A DNA stretch of 64,000 nt from an uncultured Hyphomicrobiaceae bacterium (GCA_947258705.1 CAMYJA010000007.1:74074-138073); one strand, 5' to 3'. Positions 42,132-50,730 are shown, counted from the stretch's first letter. A program made the numbers and translations. The notes: a model not told the origin generated them from the letters alone.

Positions 42132-43622
42132 TCAGCCGACACTGCCTTCGAGGCTGATGCCGATCAGTTTCTGGGTTTCCGCCATGAATTCCATCGGCAA
42201 TTGCTGCAGCACATCGCGGACGAAGCCGTTGACAATCAATGCCACCGCTTCCTCCTCATTGAGCCCGCGGGCCATGCAGTAGAACATCTGGTCATCGGAT
42301 ATCTTCGATGTCGTGGCTTCGTGCTCAAAGCTTGCCGTTGAATTCTTTGCCTCGATATAGGGAACCGTATGGGCACCGCAATCATTGCCGATGAGCAGAC
42401 TGTCGCACTGCGTGAAATTGCGCGAATTCGTCGCTTTGCGGTGGGCAGACACCAGGCCGCGATAAGTGTTGTTCGAGCGGCCGGCGGAGATGCCCTTGGA
42501 GATGATCCGGCTCGACGTGTTTTTACCGAGATGGATCATCTTGGTGCCGCTGTCGACCTGCTGGTAGCCGTTGGAAATGGCGATGGAATAGAACTCGCCC
42601 TGGCTGTTGTCGCCGCGCAGGATGCAGCTTGGGTATTTCCAGGTTATGGCGGAGCCGGTTTCAACCTGGGTCCAGGAAATCTTGGAATTGTCACCACGGC
42701 AGTCGCCGCGCTTGGTAACAAAGTTGTAGATACCGCCCTTGCCGTCCGCATCGCCCGGATACCAGTTCTGGACCGTCGAATATTTGATCTCCGCATCTTC
42801 CAGCGCTACCAGCTCGACGACGGCGGCATGAAGCTGGTTTTCATCGCGCATGGGCGCCGTGCAGCCTTCGAGATAGCTCACATATGAGCCCTTCTCGGCC
42901 ACGATCAGGGTGCGCTCGAACTGGCCCGTCTGGCTCTCATTGATACGGAAATAGGTCGAGAGCTCCATCGGGCAGCGCACGCCTTCGGGTATATAGACGA
43001 ATGAACCGTCGGAAAAGACGGCCGAATTCAGCGCCGAGTAGAAATTGTCGGATTTTGGAACGACGGAGCCGAGATATTTTTTGACGAGTTCGGGGTGTTC
43101 CTTGATCGCCTCGGAAATAGGACAGAAAATCACACCCGCCTTCGCCAGCTCCTCCTTGAAGGTGGTGACGACGGAGACGCTGTCGAATATCGCATCGACG
43201 GCGACGCCCGGCGCGCCCGCGAGGGGGCCTGCACCCTCGACGCCGGCCAGCATTTTTTGCTCGGACAGGGGGATGCCGAGTTTTTCATAGGTCGCCAACA
43301 GCTCGGGATCGACCTCGTCGAGGCTTTTCAGCTTCTCGGCCGATTTCGGTGCGGCGTAATAATAAAGATCCTGAAAATCGATCTTCGGATAATGCACCCG
43401 CGCCCATTCCGGCTCCTGCATGCTCTGCCAGCGCTCATATGCGTCAAGCCGCCATTCGAGCATCCATTCCGGCTCATCCTTCTTGGCCGAAATAAAGCGG
43501 ATAATGTCTTCATCGAGGCCCTTTGGGGCCTTTACCGTCTCAATATCCGTGCTGAAACCGTATTTATACTGGTCAACGTCAATGTCCTTGACCTGTTCGA
43601 TGGTTTCTCTAACTGCGGCCAT
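42132..43622 (-). CDS. sufB: Fe-S cluster assembly protein SufB
   Basis: A 496-residue subunit of the SufBC2D scaffold on which Fe-S clusters are built. Conserved segments are [60 protein letters not shown] (the Cys in EGCTAP is a proposed sulfur acceptor), and the C-terminal [30 protein letters not shown]. The ATG follows GGAGAAGAAC. It is the first of the sufBCDS set, 58 bp after the cysteine desulfurase gene. Confidence 0.96.
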   Translation of the reverse strand: MAAVRETIEQVKDIDVDQYKYGFSTDIETVKAPKGLDEDIIRFISAKKDEPEWMLEWRLDAYERWQSMQEPEWARVHYPKIDFQDLYYYAAPKSAEKLKSLDEVDPELLATYEKLGIPLSEQKMLAGVEGAGPLAGAPGVAVDAIFDSVSVVTTFKEELAKAGVIFCPISEAIKEHPELVKKYLGSVVPKSDNFYSALNSAVFSDGSFVYIPEGVRCPMELSTYFRINESQTGQFERTLIVAEKGSYVSYLEGCTAPMRDENQLHAAVVELVALEDAEIKYSTVQNWYPGDADGKGGIYNFVTKRGDCRGDNSKISWTQVETGSAITWKYPSCILRGDNSQGEFYSIAISNGYQQVDSGTKMIHLGKNTSSRIISKGISAGRSNNTYRGLVSAHRKATNSRNFTQCDSLLIGNDCGAHTVPYIEAKNSTASFEHEATTSKISDDQMFYCMARGLNEEEAVALIVNGFVRDVLQQLPMEFMAETQKLIGISLEGSVG

Positions 43623-43680
43623 GTTCTTCTCCGTGTGCTTCTTTGCTTTAAAGCGTTCAATTTATAACCGGGCCGGCCAA

Positions 43681-44904
43681 TCAGGCCGCCCTGTTCGTAT
43701 TGGTATTGGTATTCGTATTGGTATCCGTGTCCGTATCCGTCACCTTATCCGACTGCCCGCTCAGTATGTCCCTGGCGGCCTTGATGAAATTGTCGATATG
43801 CGCATCATTGCTGTCCCAGCCAAGGCTGACCCTGATGGCAGCGCCGGTCAGGCTGTCATCCAGCCCCATGGCTTCGAGAACCCGCGAGCGAGCGACCTTG
43901 CCCGATGTGCAGGCAGCGCCGGCGCTTATGGCGCAACCCGCCAGATCAAAAGCGATCACCAGGGTCTCCGCCGCATGGCCGGGCAGGGCAATTGCCGATG
44001 TGTTGGGCAACCGGGGCGCATCATGGGCAATGAATTCCGCTTCGGCTGCAAGCCTGGCGATATCGCCCTCAAGACGGTCGCGCAAACGGGATATTTCAGC
44101 GATCCGGCCGAGGCCCGCAAGCGCCAGCCCGGCTGCTTTTCCAAAGCCCGCAATGGCGGCGGTGTTTTCGGTTCCGGCCCGGTTGCGTCCCTCCTGGCCA
44201 CCGCCCGTCATGAGCGGTGCGAGTTCAAGTTCCGGGCGCTTGATCAGCGCCCCCACACCCTTCGGCCCGCCAATTTTGTGGGCGGATAGGGACATGGCGT
44301 CGGCACCCGTTGCCACGAAATCGACCGGGATTTTTCCCGCAGCCTGAACGGCATCCGTATGCAGCACGATGTCGCCCACGTCGCCCGCCTCGGGGGGATT
44401 GTCTTCGCGAAATTGATTTATTATGGCGCTGATTTTACCGAGATCCTGCAAGACGCCGGTTTCATTGTTCGCCATCTGCACCGAGACCAGAACATTGCTG
44501 TTCTCCCGGCATAAATCTGTTAACAGCTCTGCGAGGTGATCGGGATCGGCCAGGCCATTCTTATCAACCTTCAGGATGGCATGTTTCGCTCCGCAAGCCA
44601 TGGCCGGGCTCAATACCGAATCATGCTCGGTCGCTGTGGTGACGACCGCGTCCCATGATTGCCTGAGCACCATATTGTTCGCTTCAGTGCCGCCGCTTGT
44701 GAAAATAACCTCTTTCGGCGCGGCCCCGACGAGCTGTGCCACACTTTTGCGCGCTCCCTCGATCAGCCCGCGGGCGCGGCGTCCCTCTTCATGAACCGAG
44801 GATGGGTTGCCATTACAGCCCAGCGCCTCGACCATGACATCACGCACCTCGGGCCGCATCGGCGAGGTGGCGTTGTGATCGAGATATGTGCGTGCCGGGC
44901 TCAA
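43681..44904 (-). CDS. cysteine desulfurase, NifS/IscS type, in the suf operon
   Basis: A 407-residue group I PLP cysteine desulfurase. The start YLDHNATSPMRPEV, the PLP lysine Lys210 in LSAHKIGGPKG and the persulfide Cys332 in AGAACTSGKVARS (long group I loop) are all visible. TTG 44904 is the start: GGAGG lies 10 nt upstream and the TTG overlaps the iscR stop in TTGA. The C-terminus ends in a low-complexity DTDTDTNTNTNTNTNRAA tail encoded by a hexanucleotide repeat. The operon therefore has two desulfurases, this one and SufS, an arrangement common in rhizobial suf operons. Confidence 0.93.
   Translation of the reverse strand: MSPARTYLDHNATSPMRPEVRDVMVEALGCNGNPSSVHEEGRRARGLIEGARKSVAQLVGAAPKEVIFTSGGTEANNMVLRQSWDAVVTTATEHDSVLSPAMACGAKHAILKVDKNGLADPDHLAELLTDLCRENSNVLVSVQMANNETGVLQDLGKISAIINQFREDNPPEAGDVGDIVLHTDAVQAAGKIPVDFVATGADAMSLSAHKIGGPKGVGALIKRPELELAPLMTGGGQEGRNRAGTENTAAIAGFGKAAGLALAGLGRIAEISRLRDRLEGDIARLAAEAEFIAHDAPRLPNTSAIALPGHAAETLVIAFDLAGCAISAGAACTSGKVARSRVLEAMGLDDSLTGAAIRVSLGWDSNDAHIDNFIKAARDILSGQSDKVTDTDTDTNTNTNTNTNRAA
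43694..43741. repeat. hexanucleotide microsatellite in the 3' end of the desulfurase gene
   Basis: Eight 6-nt units of the form TTSGTA/TCCGTN run in tandem (such as TTCGTA, TTGGTA, TCCGTA). They encode alternating Thr with Asp or Asn. As the unit is 6 nt, slippage would change the length of the tail and not the frame. Confidence 0.85.
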
Positions 44905-45362
44905 TTCGAGGCGACCTCCGTGACTTCGCGCCCCGCCTCGGCAACCGGCCAAAGGGGAACGTTTTTCTTGAGCACGTCCGAAAGCGTCACATCGGAGAGA
45001 AAGGAAAGGATGTGGGTGCCCAGGGCGCGCCATAAATCATGGGTCAGACATTTCTGGCCGCCGTGACAGAAATCGGAAACTTCTGCGCAGCGCGTCATCT
45101 GAATGGGCTCGCCGACTGCCGACATGATCTCCGCAATCGTTATCTCGTCGGCGGTTCTGGCCAGTACATAACCACCCGAGCGGCCGCGCTGGCTCTCGAC
45201 GAGATTGGCGCGGCGGAGCTGCACAAAGAGCTGTTCGAGGTAGGAAAGCGAGATTTGCTGACGTTCCGATATCGCGGACAGGGCGATGGTTTGATCATCG
45301 CCATGCTTGGCGAGATCTGCCATAGCCATGACGGCATAGCGACCTTTGGTATTCAGCTCCAT
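44901..45362 (-). CDS. iscR: Rrf2 family regulator IscR
   Basis: A 153-residue Fe-S-sensing regulator and first gene of the suf operon. The winged helix contains YLEQLFVQLRRANLVESQRG and the turn RSGGYVLAR. The cluster ligands appear as Cys92, Cys99, Cys105 and His108 in RCAEVSDFCHGGQKCLTHDL; compared with E. coli (92, 98, 104, 107) there is one extra residue between the first two. ATG 45362 is used, as the longer frame starts with TTG. Its stop codon overlaps the TTG start of the next gene, so translation is coupled. Autoregulation by cluster status is expected. Confidence 0.92.
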   Translation of the reverse strand: MELNTKGRYAVMAMADLAKHGDDQTIALSAISERQQISLSYLEQLFVQLRRANLVESQRGRSGGYVLARTADEITIAEIMSAVGEPIQMTRCAEVSDFCHGGQKCLTHDLWRALGTHILSFLSDVTLSDVLKKNVPLWPVAEAGREVTEVASN

Positions 45363-45516
45363 GGCGACATTCCACCTTGTGTTCAACGTCTTGGGTCGTG
45401 TCCCGCTTGACTGCGAGGGCCTATTCGCTATATCCAGTCAGATCATGTCAGGCCTGAAACGCAGCGCGCTGGAACATAAATTTTTCGGCGACGGGTTTTG
45501 TGCCTGTCAAAACTTA

Positions 45517-45533
45517 TTTTGAACCATTCTAAA
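45517..45533 (-). promoter_or_regulatory. ICE-like element (Irr-type iron control element) before iscR-suf
   Basis: TTTTGAA-CCA-TTCTAAA is a near-perfect 7-3-7 palindrome (one mismatch) matching the TTTAGAA...TTCTAAA pattern of iron control elements bound by Irr in rhizobia. It lies just downstream of the predicted -10, about where the first transcribed bases fall, a position fit for repression of suf by Irr. It is 155 bp upstream of the iscR start codon. Irr binding is inferred. Confidence 0.7.
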
Positions 45534-45549
45534 CAGCGCATCTGTACTT

Positions 45550-45578
45550 CATATATTAATCCTGAGCTGACAAGTCAA
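45550..45578 (-). promoter_or_regulatory. predicted promoter of the iscR-suf operon
   Basis: On the minus strand, TTGACT (45578-45573) and TATATG (45555-45550) are separated by exactly 17 nt, a good sigma-70 match. The ICE-like palindrome follows 16 nt after the -10. Confidence 0.55.
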
Positions 45579-45695
45579 GTTTAATATCCAACGTGCTTTT
45601 AGGTGGATTCCGGAGCGCTTATACCCGGCTTTCTGCATTGGCCGTCAGCCGGCACCACCTTTGAGACAGATTCACAAAAGGCAATTATTCCCGCC

Positions 45696-46352
45696 ATGCC
45701 AGAAGTCATGATTAACGGCCCGGACGGCCGTCTTGAGGCGCGTTACCATCACAATCCTGCGCCCGATTCGCCTGTTGCGATTATTCTTCATCCGCACCCG
45801 CAATTCGGCGGCACAATGAACAATCAGATCGTCTACAGGCTCTATTACAGTTACGTCGAACGCGGATTTTCGGTTATCCGCTTCAATTTCAGAGGCGTGG
45901 GACGCAGCCAGGGCCTGTTCGACAACGGCATCGGCGAGCTGTCGGATGCGGCCGGCGTGCTCGACTGGGCGCAATCCTTCAATCCGGATTCGCGCTATTG
46001 CTGGATTGCGGGAGTGTCCTTCGGCGCCTGGATATCCATGCAGCTCCTGATGCGCCGGCCCGAGATCGCCGGCTTCATCTCCGTGGCGCCCCCCGCCAAT
46101 CATTATGATTTCAGCTTCCTCGCCCCGTGCCCGTCATCGGGCCTGATGGTCAATGGCGCCGAGGACAAGGTCGTTCCCAATTCATCGGTGGAAGAACTGG
46201 TGGCCAAGCTCAAGACCCAGAAAGGCATCGAGATCACACATGAGCTCATTGCCGGCGCCAATCATTTCTTCGAGGGCAAGGTGGACGAGCTGATGAAGGT
46301 GACGGATGCCTATCTCGACACCCGCCTGGCCGAGCTCGACAAGAAGGCATAG
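45696..46352 (+). CDS. alpha/beta hydrolase (COG2945)
   Basis: A 218-residue alpha/beta hydrolase of the family of short bacterial dienelactone hydrolase-like proteins. It starts MPEVMINGPDGRLEARYHH; the oxyanion part is IILHPHPQFGGTMNNQIVYRLY, the nucleophile elbow is IAGVSFGAWISMQLL, and the catalytic Asp/His are likely in MVNGAEDKVVP and AGANHFFEGK. ATG 45696 is used; the upstream frame (45603) lacks support. It is divergent from iscR. The last 223 bp of the gene are duplicated at 52404-52626, so the gene forms the left border of the accessory segment. The substrate is unknown. Confidence 0.85.
   Translation: MPEVMINGPDGRLEARYHHNPAPDSPVAIILHPHPQFGGTMNNQIVYRLYYSYVERGFSVIRFNFRGVGRSQGLFDNGIGELSDAAGVLDWAQSFNPDSRYCWIAGVSFGAWISMQLLMRRPEIAGFISVAPPANHYDFSFLAPCPSSGLMVNGAEDKVVPNSSVEELVAKLKTQKGIEITHELIAGANHFFEGKVDELMKVTDAYLDTRLAELDKKA
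46130..46352 (+). repeat. direct repeat 1: 3' end of the hydrolase gene
   Basis: 223 bp that align without gaps to 52404-52626, with about 18 mismatches by hand count (about 92 percent). The repeat contains the complete 3' end of the hydrolase reading frame, including its TAG stop. Confidence 0.9.
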
Positions 46353-46632
46353 CGACGCGTTTAATTTCGGATGTCATGTCCGGCAGGTGCCAGAACCGGA
46401 CCTCGGCGGCTGGGAAATTGCTCCCGTTCTGACAAACTTCGGTTCGAGTAAGCCGGCCTATCTCACGTCAGCCAATGTCTACTTTCGGTGAGGGCACATC
46501 ATGTTGATACAAAGAGAACGGATCAAACGGCAGACCATCCAACTCTGGTGATTGCAGTATCGTAAAGGCGCCGCATGGGGACTGCCGACCACATGTGTCA
46601 AGCACTCGCTCATATCAGCTTCTAATCGGTCC

Positions 46633-47052
46633 TCAACCGTCTGATGAGCTACCGTTATGATGCTCCTCCGTTGATGACTCGCAATCCGGCTTGCTTGAAA
46701 TATTCTCAAGCGCCTGACGCCAATCTCCACCGTCTGATGTTTGCTCAGCTTTTTTCGGCTCTTCGACCGGGGTGTAGGGTGGCAAATCGAATGCCTCATA
46801 TTCGAGACTGTCTATCGGATCGGCCGTCGCTGGAAATGCACCGATCCGTGCGGCGAGTTCCTGGAGTTCCGTCAAAATTGCAGCACGGCGGGTCTCATGC
46901 TCAATGGTGACACTTCTCACATCGTCAAGAAGCCGTCTATCCGCATAAGTCAGCGCTTCGCCCAATGCTTCAATGAGCATTTGCTCCCGCTTCGCAACCC
47001 TACTCATCCGTGTGTGAATGCTATTAATGTAATCATTTGATTTGGTGGTCAT
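46633..47052 (-). CDS. hypothetical coiled-coil protein
   Basis: A 139-residue acidic protein with a helical, coiled-coil-prone first half (SRVAKREQMLIEALGEALTYADRRLLDDVRS) and a low-complexity, Ser/Glu/Pro-rich second half. The ATG is preceded by AGGGGG at 6 nt, so it is probably translated. No domain was recognised and no transmembrane segment or signal peptide was seen. It lies on the opposite strand from the hydrolase gene, within the accessory segment. Confidence 0.65.
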   Translation of the reverse strand: MTTKSNDYINSIHTRMSRVAKREQMLIEALGEALTYADRRLLDDVRSVTIEHETRRAAILTELQELAARIGAFPATADPIDSLEYEAFDLPPYTPVEEPKKAEQTSDGGDWRQALENISSKPDCESSTEEHHNGSSSDG

Positions 47053-47459
47053 GACATCCCCCTGTTCCGAATTGCTCTACCGAATCATTTCACTAGTCAT
47101 ATTTTTTCAGGGTAATTCGGTGAAAATGAGATAAAATTCTGGCGGCGTAGCTCCACCCACAGCCGCAATGTCAATGGGAGATGTCGTTATGATCGCGAGC
47201 TGTAAGCGGTAAAATCGTGTCGCCAACGAGCATTCCGTCACATCGAAGGCCGTCGAAGGCCGTCGACGGCCGGGCGCATCTTTTTGACTACCGCGCGCAA
47301 CCACGACAGTACAGGGACGGGAGCAGCCTGACCAATCGGTCGGCGAAAACGGGGAGGGTGTCAGGAGGTTGCTCTTAGAGCTCACCAATATCCAATTGCA
47401 TGACGATTTTGAATAATGGCTGTAACGATTTGGCCAGCTGGTGACTCGTTGTTCGAGAA
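47053..47459. other. intergenic, no supported gene; contains a 10-bp tandem repeat
   Basis: 407 bp. The only distinct structure is three tandem copies of CRTCGAMGGC (47241-47270, CATCGAAGGC, CGTCGAAGGC, CGTCGACGGC). A minus-strand open frame over 47107-47496 runs through it and was not accepted, as it overlaps the peptidase gene and has no start site. Confidence 0.45.
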
Positions 47460-48368
47460 TTATCTCGCGGCAGATTCCAGGAACTGTCCGTGCCAAGCCA
47501 TGCCGTGGCGTGCACCGCCGGCAAAGCCTGTTTTGTTGACGACGATGATCCCAAGGTCCACGTTTTCGGCAAGTTCGTTAAGGGCCCATTCGACGATCTG
47601 CTCGGGGCTCCGCCCCCCTTCAAGCTCCGCATGGGCCCGATAGGCGAGCAAGGACCTTGCGATATACTCGCCATCACCTGTCGTAGCGATGGCTCCGTGC
47701 TTACCTGCATACAGCCCGCAACCGGGTAGCGGCACATCCCCCACACGCCCTCGCAAGACTGCCATTGTGCCCCCAGAGCTGAGGGCGCAAGCAAAGGTCT
47801 GTCCGTCCCAAACAACACTGCCTACCGTGTCACCGCCAAGGACCTCTCGCAGAGGCGTATCATAATTCCACGCACGTTCAAGATCGGTATACGACCATTC
47901 TCCCATCCGATCAGTAATAGCCATCACTTGGCTAAACCGCTTCTTCGCTTTGGGCGTCGTCGGATCATATTCACCAAAGCCGCAACGGCGAGCAAACTCG
48001 GTGGCCCCATCCGCCACAAGCAATATATGGGGGGTGCCAAGCAGGCGTTTCGCAACGGAGATTGGGTTTTTTACTCTCGCAATGGCGGCCACTGCTGCGA
48101 AATCCCCGGCGCTCGTCATGCATGAGGCATCCATTTGGATGGCTTTACCGTCGAGGCGAAGGTTTGAGCCGGTTCCTGCGTTAAAGCGTTCGTCGTCTTC
48201 CAAAGCTTGCGTCGCGCAGATAGCGGCATCCAGCGCTCCTTTTTGTTGGGCAATAATCTCGATCCCGGCGTGACACGCATGTCGAGGCCCGTCTGACTGG
48301 GTCGGATTTGAGGCAGAGCCCGCATGGCAAACGATTATTGGCGTACTCGTTGTAGTCTCTATTGGCAT
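47460..48368 (-). CDS. isoaspartyl peptidase / L-asparaginase (Ntn hydrolase family)
   Basis: A 302-residue type-2 asparaginase-like Ntn hydrolase. It self-cleaves before the nucleophile Thr181 in GGDTVGSVVWDGQTFACA; this motif (GDTVG) is the characteristic site. The N-terminal FNAGTGSNLRLDG segment and C-terminal AIATTGDGEYIARS match the family. Substrates in the family are isoaspartyl dipeptides, beta-aspartyl peptides and asparagine. The start ATG has no strong ribosome binding site. It is divergent from the ATP-grasp gene, across 477 bp. Confidence 0.88.
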   Translation of the reverse strand: MPIETTTSTPIIVCHAGSASNPTQSDGPRHACHAGIEIIAQQKGALDAAICATQALEDDERFNAGTGSNLRLDGKAIQMDASCMTSAGDFAAVAAIARVKNPISVAKRLLGTPHILLVADGATEFARRCGFGEYDPTTPKAKKRFSQVMAITDRMGEWSYTDLERAWNYDTPLREVLGGDTVGSVVWDGQTFACALSSGGTMAVLRGRVGDVPLPGCGLYAGKHGAIATTGDGEYIARSLLAYRAHAELEGGRSPEQIVEWALNELAENVDLGIIVVNKTGFAGGARHGMAWHGQFLESAAR

Positions 48369-48845
48369 GCGGATGAATGTAATCTGGTGCGACGTATTAG
48401 TACAGCTGGATCGTCACGGCAGTTAAAAATGAGGTTAGAATGGCATCCACACGGTGCCTTATTTAAACCGCAATTGACCTCCATAAAGCCACATTGTTTG
48501 TGTGGGCGGGTATGACTTCTTGATGCGCCAGCGTCCCTCGGCCCGACATTCTCTAGCAACAATCCGATCACTAAACGCATGGCACTATGGTCGCCCTGCG
48601 ACGATCCTCTCTGCATTGCTATTTCGAAAAACACAGGTGAGACCAGGCGGACGCCAAAAGCAAGTGGAGTCGCGGCACGATCTTGGGCAATTCGCCGAAG
48701 CTGCAATTCAGCAGTGAGGCTACGACCGATCTGATCAGTTCAAAATATTTTCAGATTTCAGACTCTTGCCAAAATTGGGCAGCGGCTGCACCGCCGTTTC
48801 ACCCCTCTCTGATACGCAAATATTGAATTTGCCAACGGAAAGGCT
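48369..48845. other. intergenic region between divergent peptidase and ATP-grasp genes
   Basis: 477 bp with antisense overlapping open frames (48359-48706 minus, 48502-48717 plus). Neither has a recognised domain or ribosome binding site, and they shadow each other. They may be a decayed gene. The region should hold promoters for both neighbours. Confidence 0.45.
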
Positions 48846-49919
48846 ATGAATATGAACAAAGACGATGCTGTGACGAAGATCGCCCAACATATTGAAGTCA
48901 TTACGACCGATACTACGGATCTGAAGGAAACGGCTTTCGGTTCGGTCGAGACGTGCCGAAGTGTCTACGACGTTCTGAAACACCGCTATAAGCACGTGCA
49001 TCTTAACGTGGTCCAAACAGAACAGGATTTGCAGCGTATCGTCAATCTTGCGCCAGATCTCGTTGTTTTATGTGTCAAGTACATCATTGAAGAAGAACAG
49101 GGAGCAATGATCTGGTTGTCGGACTATTTTTCGCGTCACGAAGTTCCTTTTACCGGATCGGACAGGGCAACACTTGAATTTGACTCCAACAAAGGCAAAG
49201 CGAAAAATGCACTTCTGCGAAAAGGGGTGGCCACAGCGGAGTTTTTCCTCGCACATCCAGGATTATACACGGATGAAAGTGATTTGCCTCTTCCTCTGCC
49301 TCTATTTGTCAAACCTTTGGATGCGGCTAACGGGAACGGCATTGATGAAAACTCGTTGGTCCATGATTTTTTTAGTTATGAAGCAAAGATCGCGGAGATT
49401 TATGCGGTCTATGGCGGCTCCGCACTGGTGGAGGAAGTCCTGCCGGGTCGAGAGTTCACGGTAGCCGTCTTCGACGAACCTGCACACAATTCTCGCTTGA
49501 TCTACCCGGTTGAGGTTATTGTTCCCAGAAATTCCAAGGGAGACAGAGTCCTGGGCTGTTTGGAGAAATCCAACAATCAGGAGGTGCTTCTGCAAGTGGC
49601 CGAGCCTACCAGGACAGCTATTTCTGAACTGGCCGGCAAAGTGTTCTCCGCTCTGGAGGTGCGCGATTTTGGACGTATCGATATCAAGATGGATGCGCAC
49701 GGCAACCCACACTTTATAGAGGCAAATCTTGTTCCGGGCATGACGCCTGGGACGAGTTATTTTCCACGTGCCTGTAATATTAACGGTATGATGTCCTATG
49801 CAAGCGTCGTATTGAAGATCGTTAAAATCGCGTTGCGCAGGAGCGAACTCCCTGCCTTCGTACCCGGACTTGCCGCAGTGCAGAGCTTACCATCCATATT
49901 AGGAGAAACCCATGAGTAG
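48846..49919 (+). CDS. ATP-grasp ligase, D-alanine--D-alanine ligase-like
   Basis: A 357-residue protein with a Ddl-type ATP-grasp domain. Visible are the ATP-binding Lys156 in LFVKPLDAANGNGID, LVEEVLPGREFTVAVF (194-209), and the metal-binding residues Asp279, Glu292 and Asn294 in GRIDIKM and FIEANLVPGMTPGTSYFP, aligned with Ddl. The N-terminal ~100 residues are a short pre-ATP-grasp domain. Ligases of this fold join carboxylates to amino groups; the chain lacks enough Ddl substrate markers to call it Ddl. It overlaps the next gene by 8 nt (ATGAGTAG), so the two are coupled. The start could be ATG 48852. Composition is AT-richer than the flanks. Confidence 0.85.
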   Translation: MNMNKDDAVTKIAQHIEVITTDTTDLKETAFGSVETCRSVYDVLKHRYKHVHLNVVQTEQDLQRIVNLAPDLVVLCVKYIIEEEQGAMIWLSDYFSRHEVPFTGSDRATLEFDSNKGKAKNALLRKGVATAEFFLAHPGLYTDESDLPLPLPLFVKPLDAANGNGIDENSLVHDFFSYEAKIAEIYAVYGGSALVEEVLPGREFTVAVFDEPAHNSRLIYPVEVIVPRNSKGDRVLGCLEKSNNQEVLLQVAEPTRTAISELAGKVFSALEVRDFGRIDIKMDAHGNPHFIEANLVPGMTPGTSYFPRACNINGMMSYASVVLKIVKIALRRSELPAFVPGLAAVQSLPSILGETHE

Positions 49920-50694
49920 AATGCAACGCCTGCGTGATGTTTTTATTCTTTCCGTCGCACTTTTGACGCTTCTGTTTTTTGTTCCCAGCGGAGTGTTTGC
50001 ACAGGGCACGCCCGATAAAATACCAGATCATGCAAGGGCAAAGAGTTACGGGACTGGATGGCAATGCGATATCGGATATCGGGAATTGAATGGAATTTGT
50101 GCGGCCATTAAGGTTCCGGCACATGCATATCTGACAGATGAATCCTATGGACGGGGCTGGGCCTGTTTGAGGGGATATCGGATAGACAATGAGATCTGCG
50201 CCGCCCTCGCGATTCCCGCCAACGCATATCTGAAGTCTTCAGGAGATAGATGGGAATGCCAACGAGGTTATAGGAGGAGCGACGATACCTGCGTTGTTGT
50301 TAGAGTACCGGTGAATGGATACCTTTCGGGGTCTTCTTATGGATCAGGCTGGGCGTGCAATCGAAAGTACCGCGCGGTCGACAGTGCCTGTGTTGCAGTC
50401 AAAGTACCCGCTCACGGATATTTCGTGGACAATTCATACGGAGATGGATGGAAGTGCGATCGAGGGTATCGACCCGCAGATGGTGCCTGTGTTGCAGTCA
50501 AAGTACCCGCCCACGGATATCTCGCAGACGATTCTTATGGATCTGGATGGAAGTGTGAGCGTGGATACCGGGCCGTCAAAGAAACTTGTGCAATTATTAA
50601 AATGCCAGAGAACGCTCACCTCGACTATTCAGCCGAGGATTGGACTTGTAGCCCTCCTTACAAAAAGGAAGGAGAAAGTTGCGTTCTGTCTTGA
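49912..50694 (+). CDS. secreted protein of seven cysteine-pair repeats
   Basis: A 260-residue protein. A signal peptide occupies about 1-31 (LSVALLTLLFFVPSGVFAQ). The rest is seven repeats of about 33 residues. Each has two cysteines in a pattern like VPAHGYLADDSYGSGWKC, followed by a GYR and a second Cys. Such repeats look like small disulfide-bonded modules. Repeats 4-6 are nearly identical at DNA level (99-nt period), indicating recent tandem duplication. AGGAG sits 6 nt before the ATG, and the gene overlaps the ATP-grasp gene by 8 nt. No enzyme domain was seen. The function is unknown; a structural or binding role outside the cytoplasm is likely. Confidence 0.82.
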   Translation: MSRMQRLRDVFILSVALLTLLFFVPSGVFAQGTPDKIPDHARAKSYGTGWQCDIGYRELNGICAAIKVPAHAYLTDESYGRGWACLRGYRIDNEICAALAIPANAYLKSSGDRWECQRGYRRSDDTCVVVRVPVNGYLSGSSYGSGWACNRKYRAVDSACVAVKVPAHGYFVDNSYGDGWKCDRGYRPADGACVAVKVPAHGYLADDSYGSGWKCERGYRAVKETCAIIKMPENAHLDYSAEDWTCSPPYKKEGESCVLS

Positions 50695-50730
50695 ACATAT
50701 CAATGTCCGGTTAGGGCCAATTGCCGATAC

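Noticed and set aside
43420-44289. 289-codon plus-strand frame
   Set aside because: It is antisense to the NifS-type desulfurase and sufB genes, both unmistakable.
47241-47270. 10-bp tandem repeat as a replication origin or iteron
   Set aside because: Only three imperfect copies, no DnaA boxes and no replication initiator gene nearby.
48359-48717. overlapping antisense frames between the peptidase and ATP-grasp genes
   Set aside because: Neither has a ribosome binding site, domain or signal peptide, and they cannot both be real. Remnants of a dead gene are possible.
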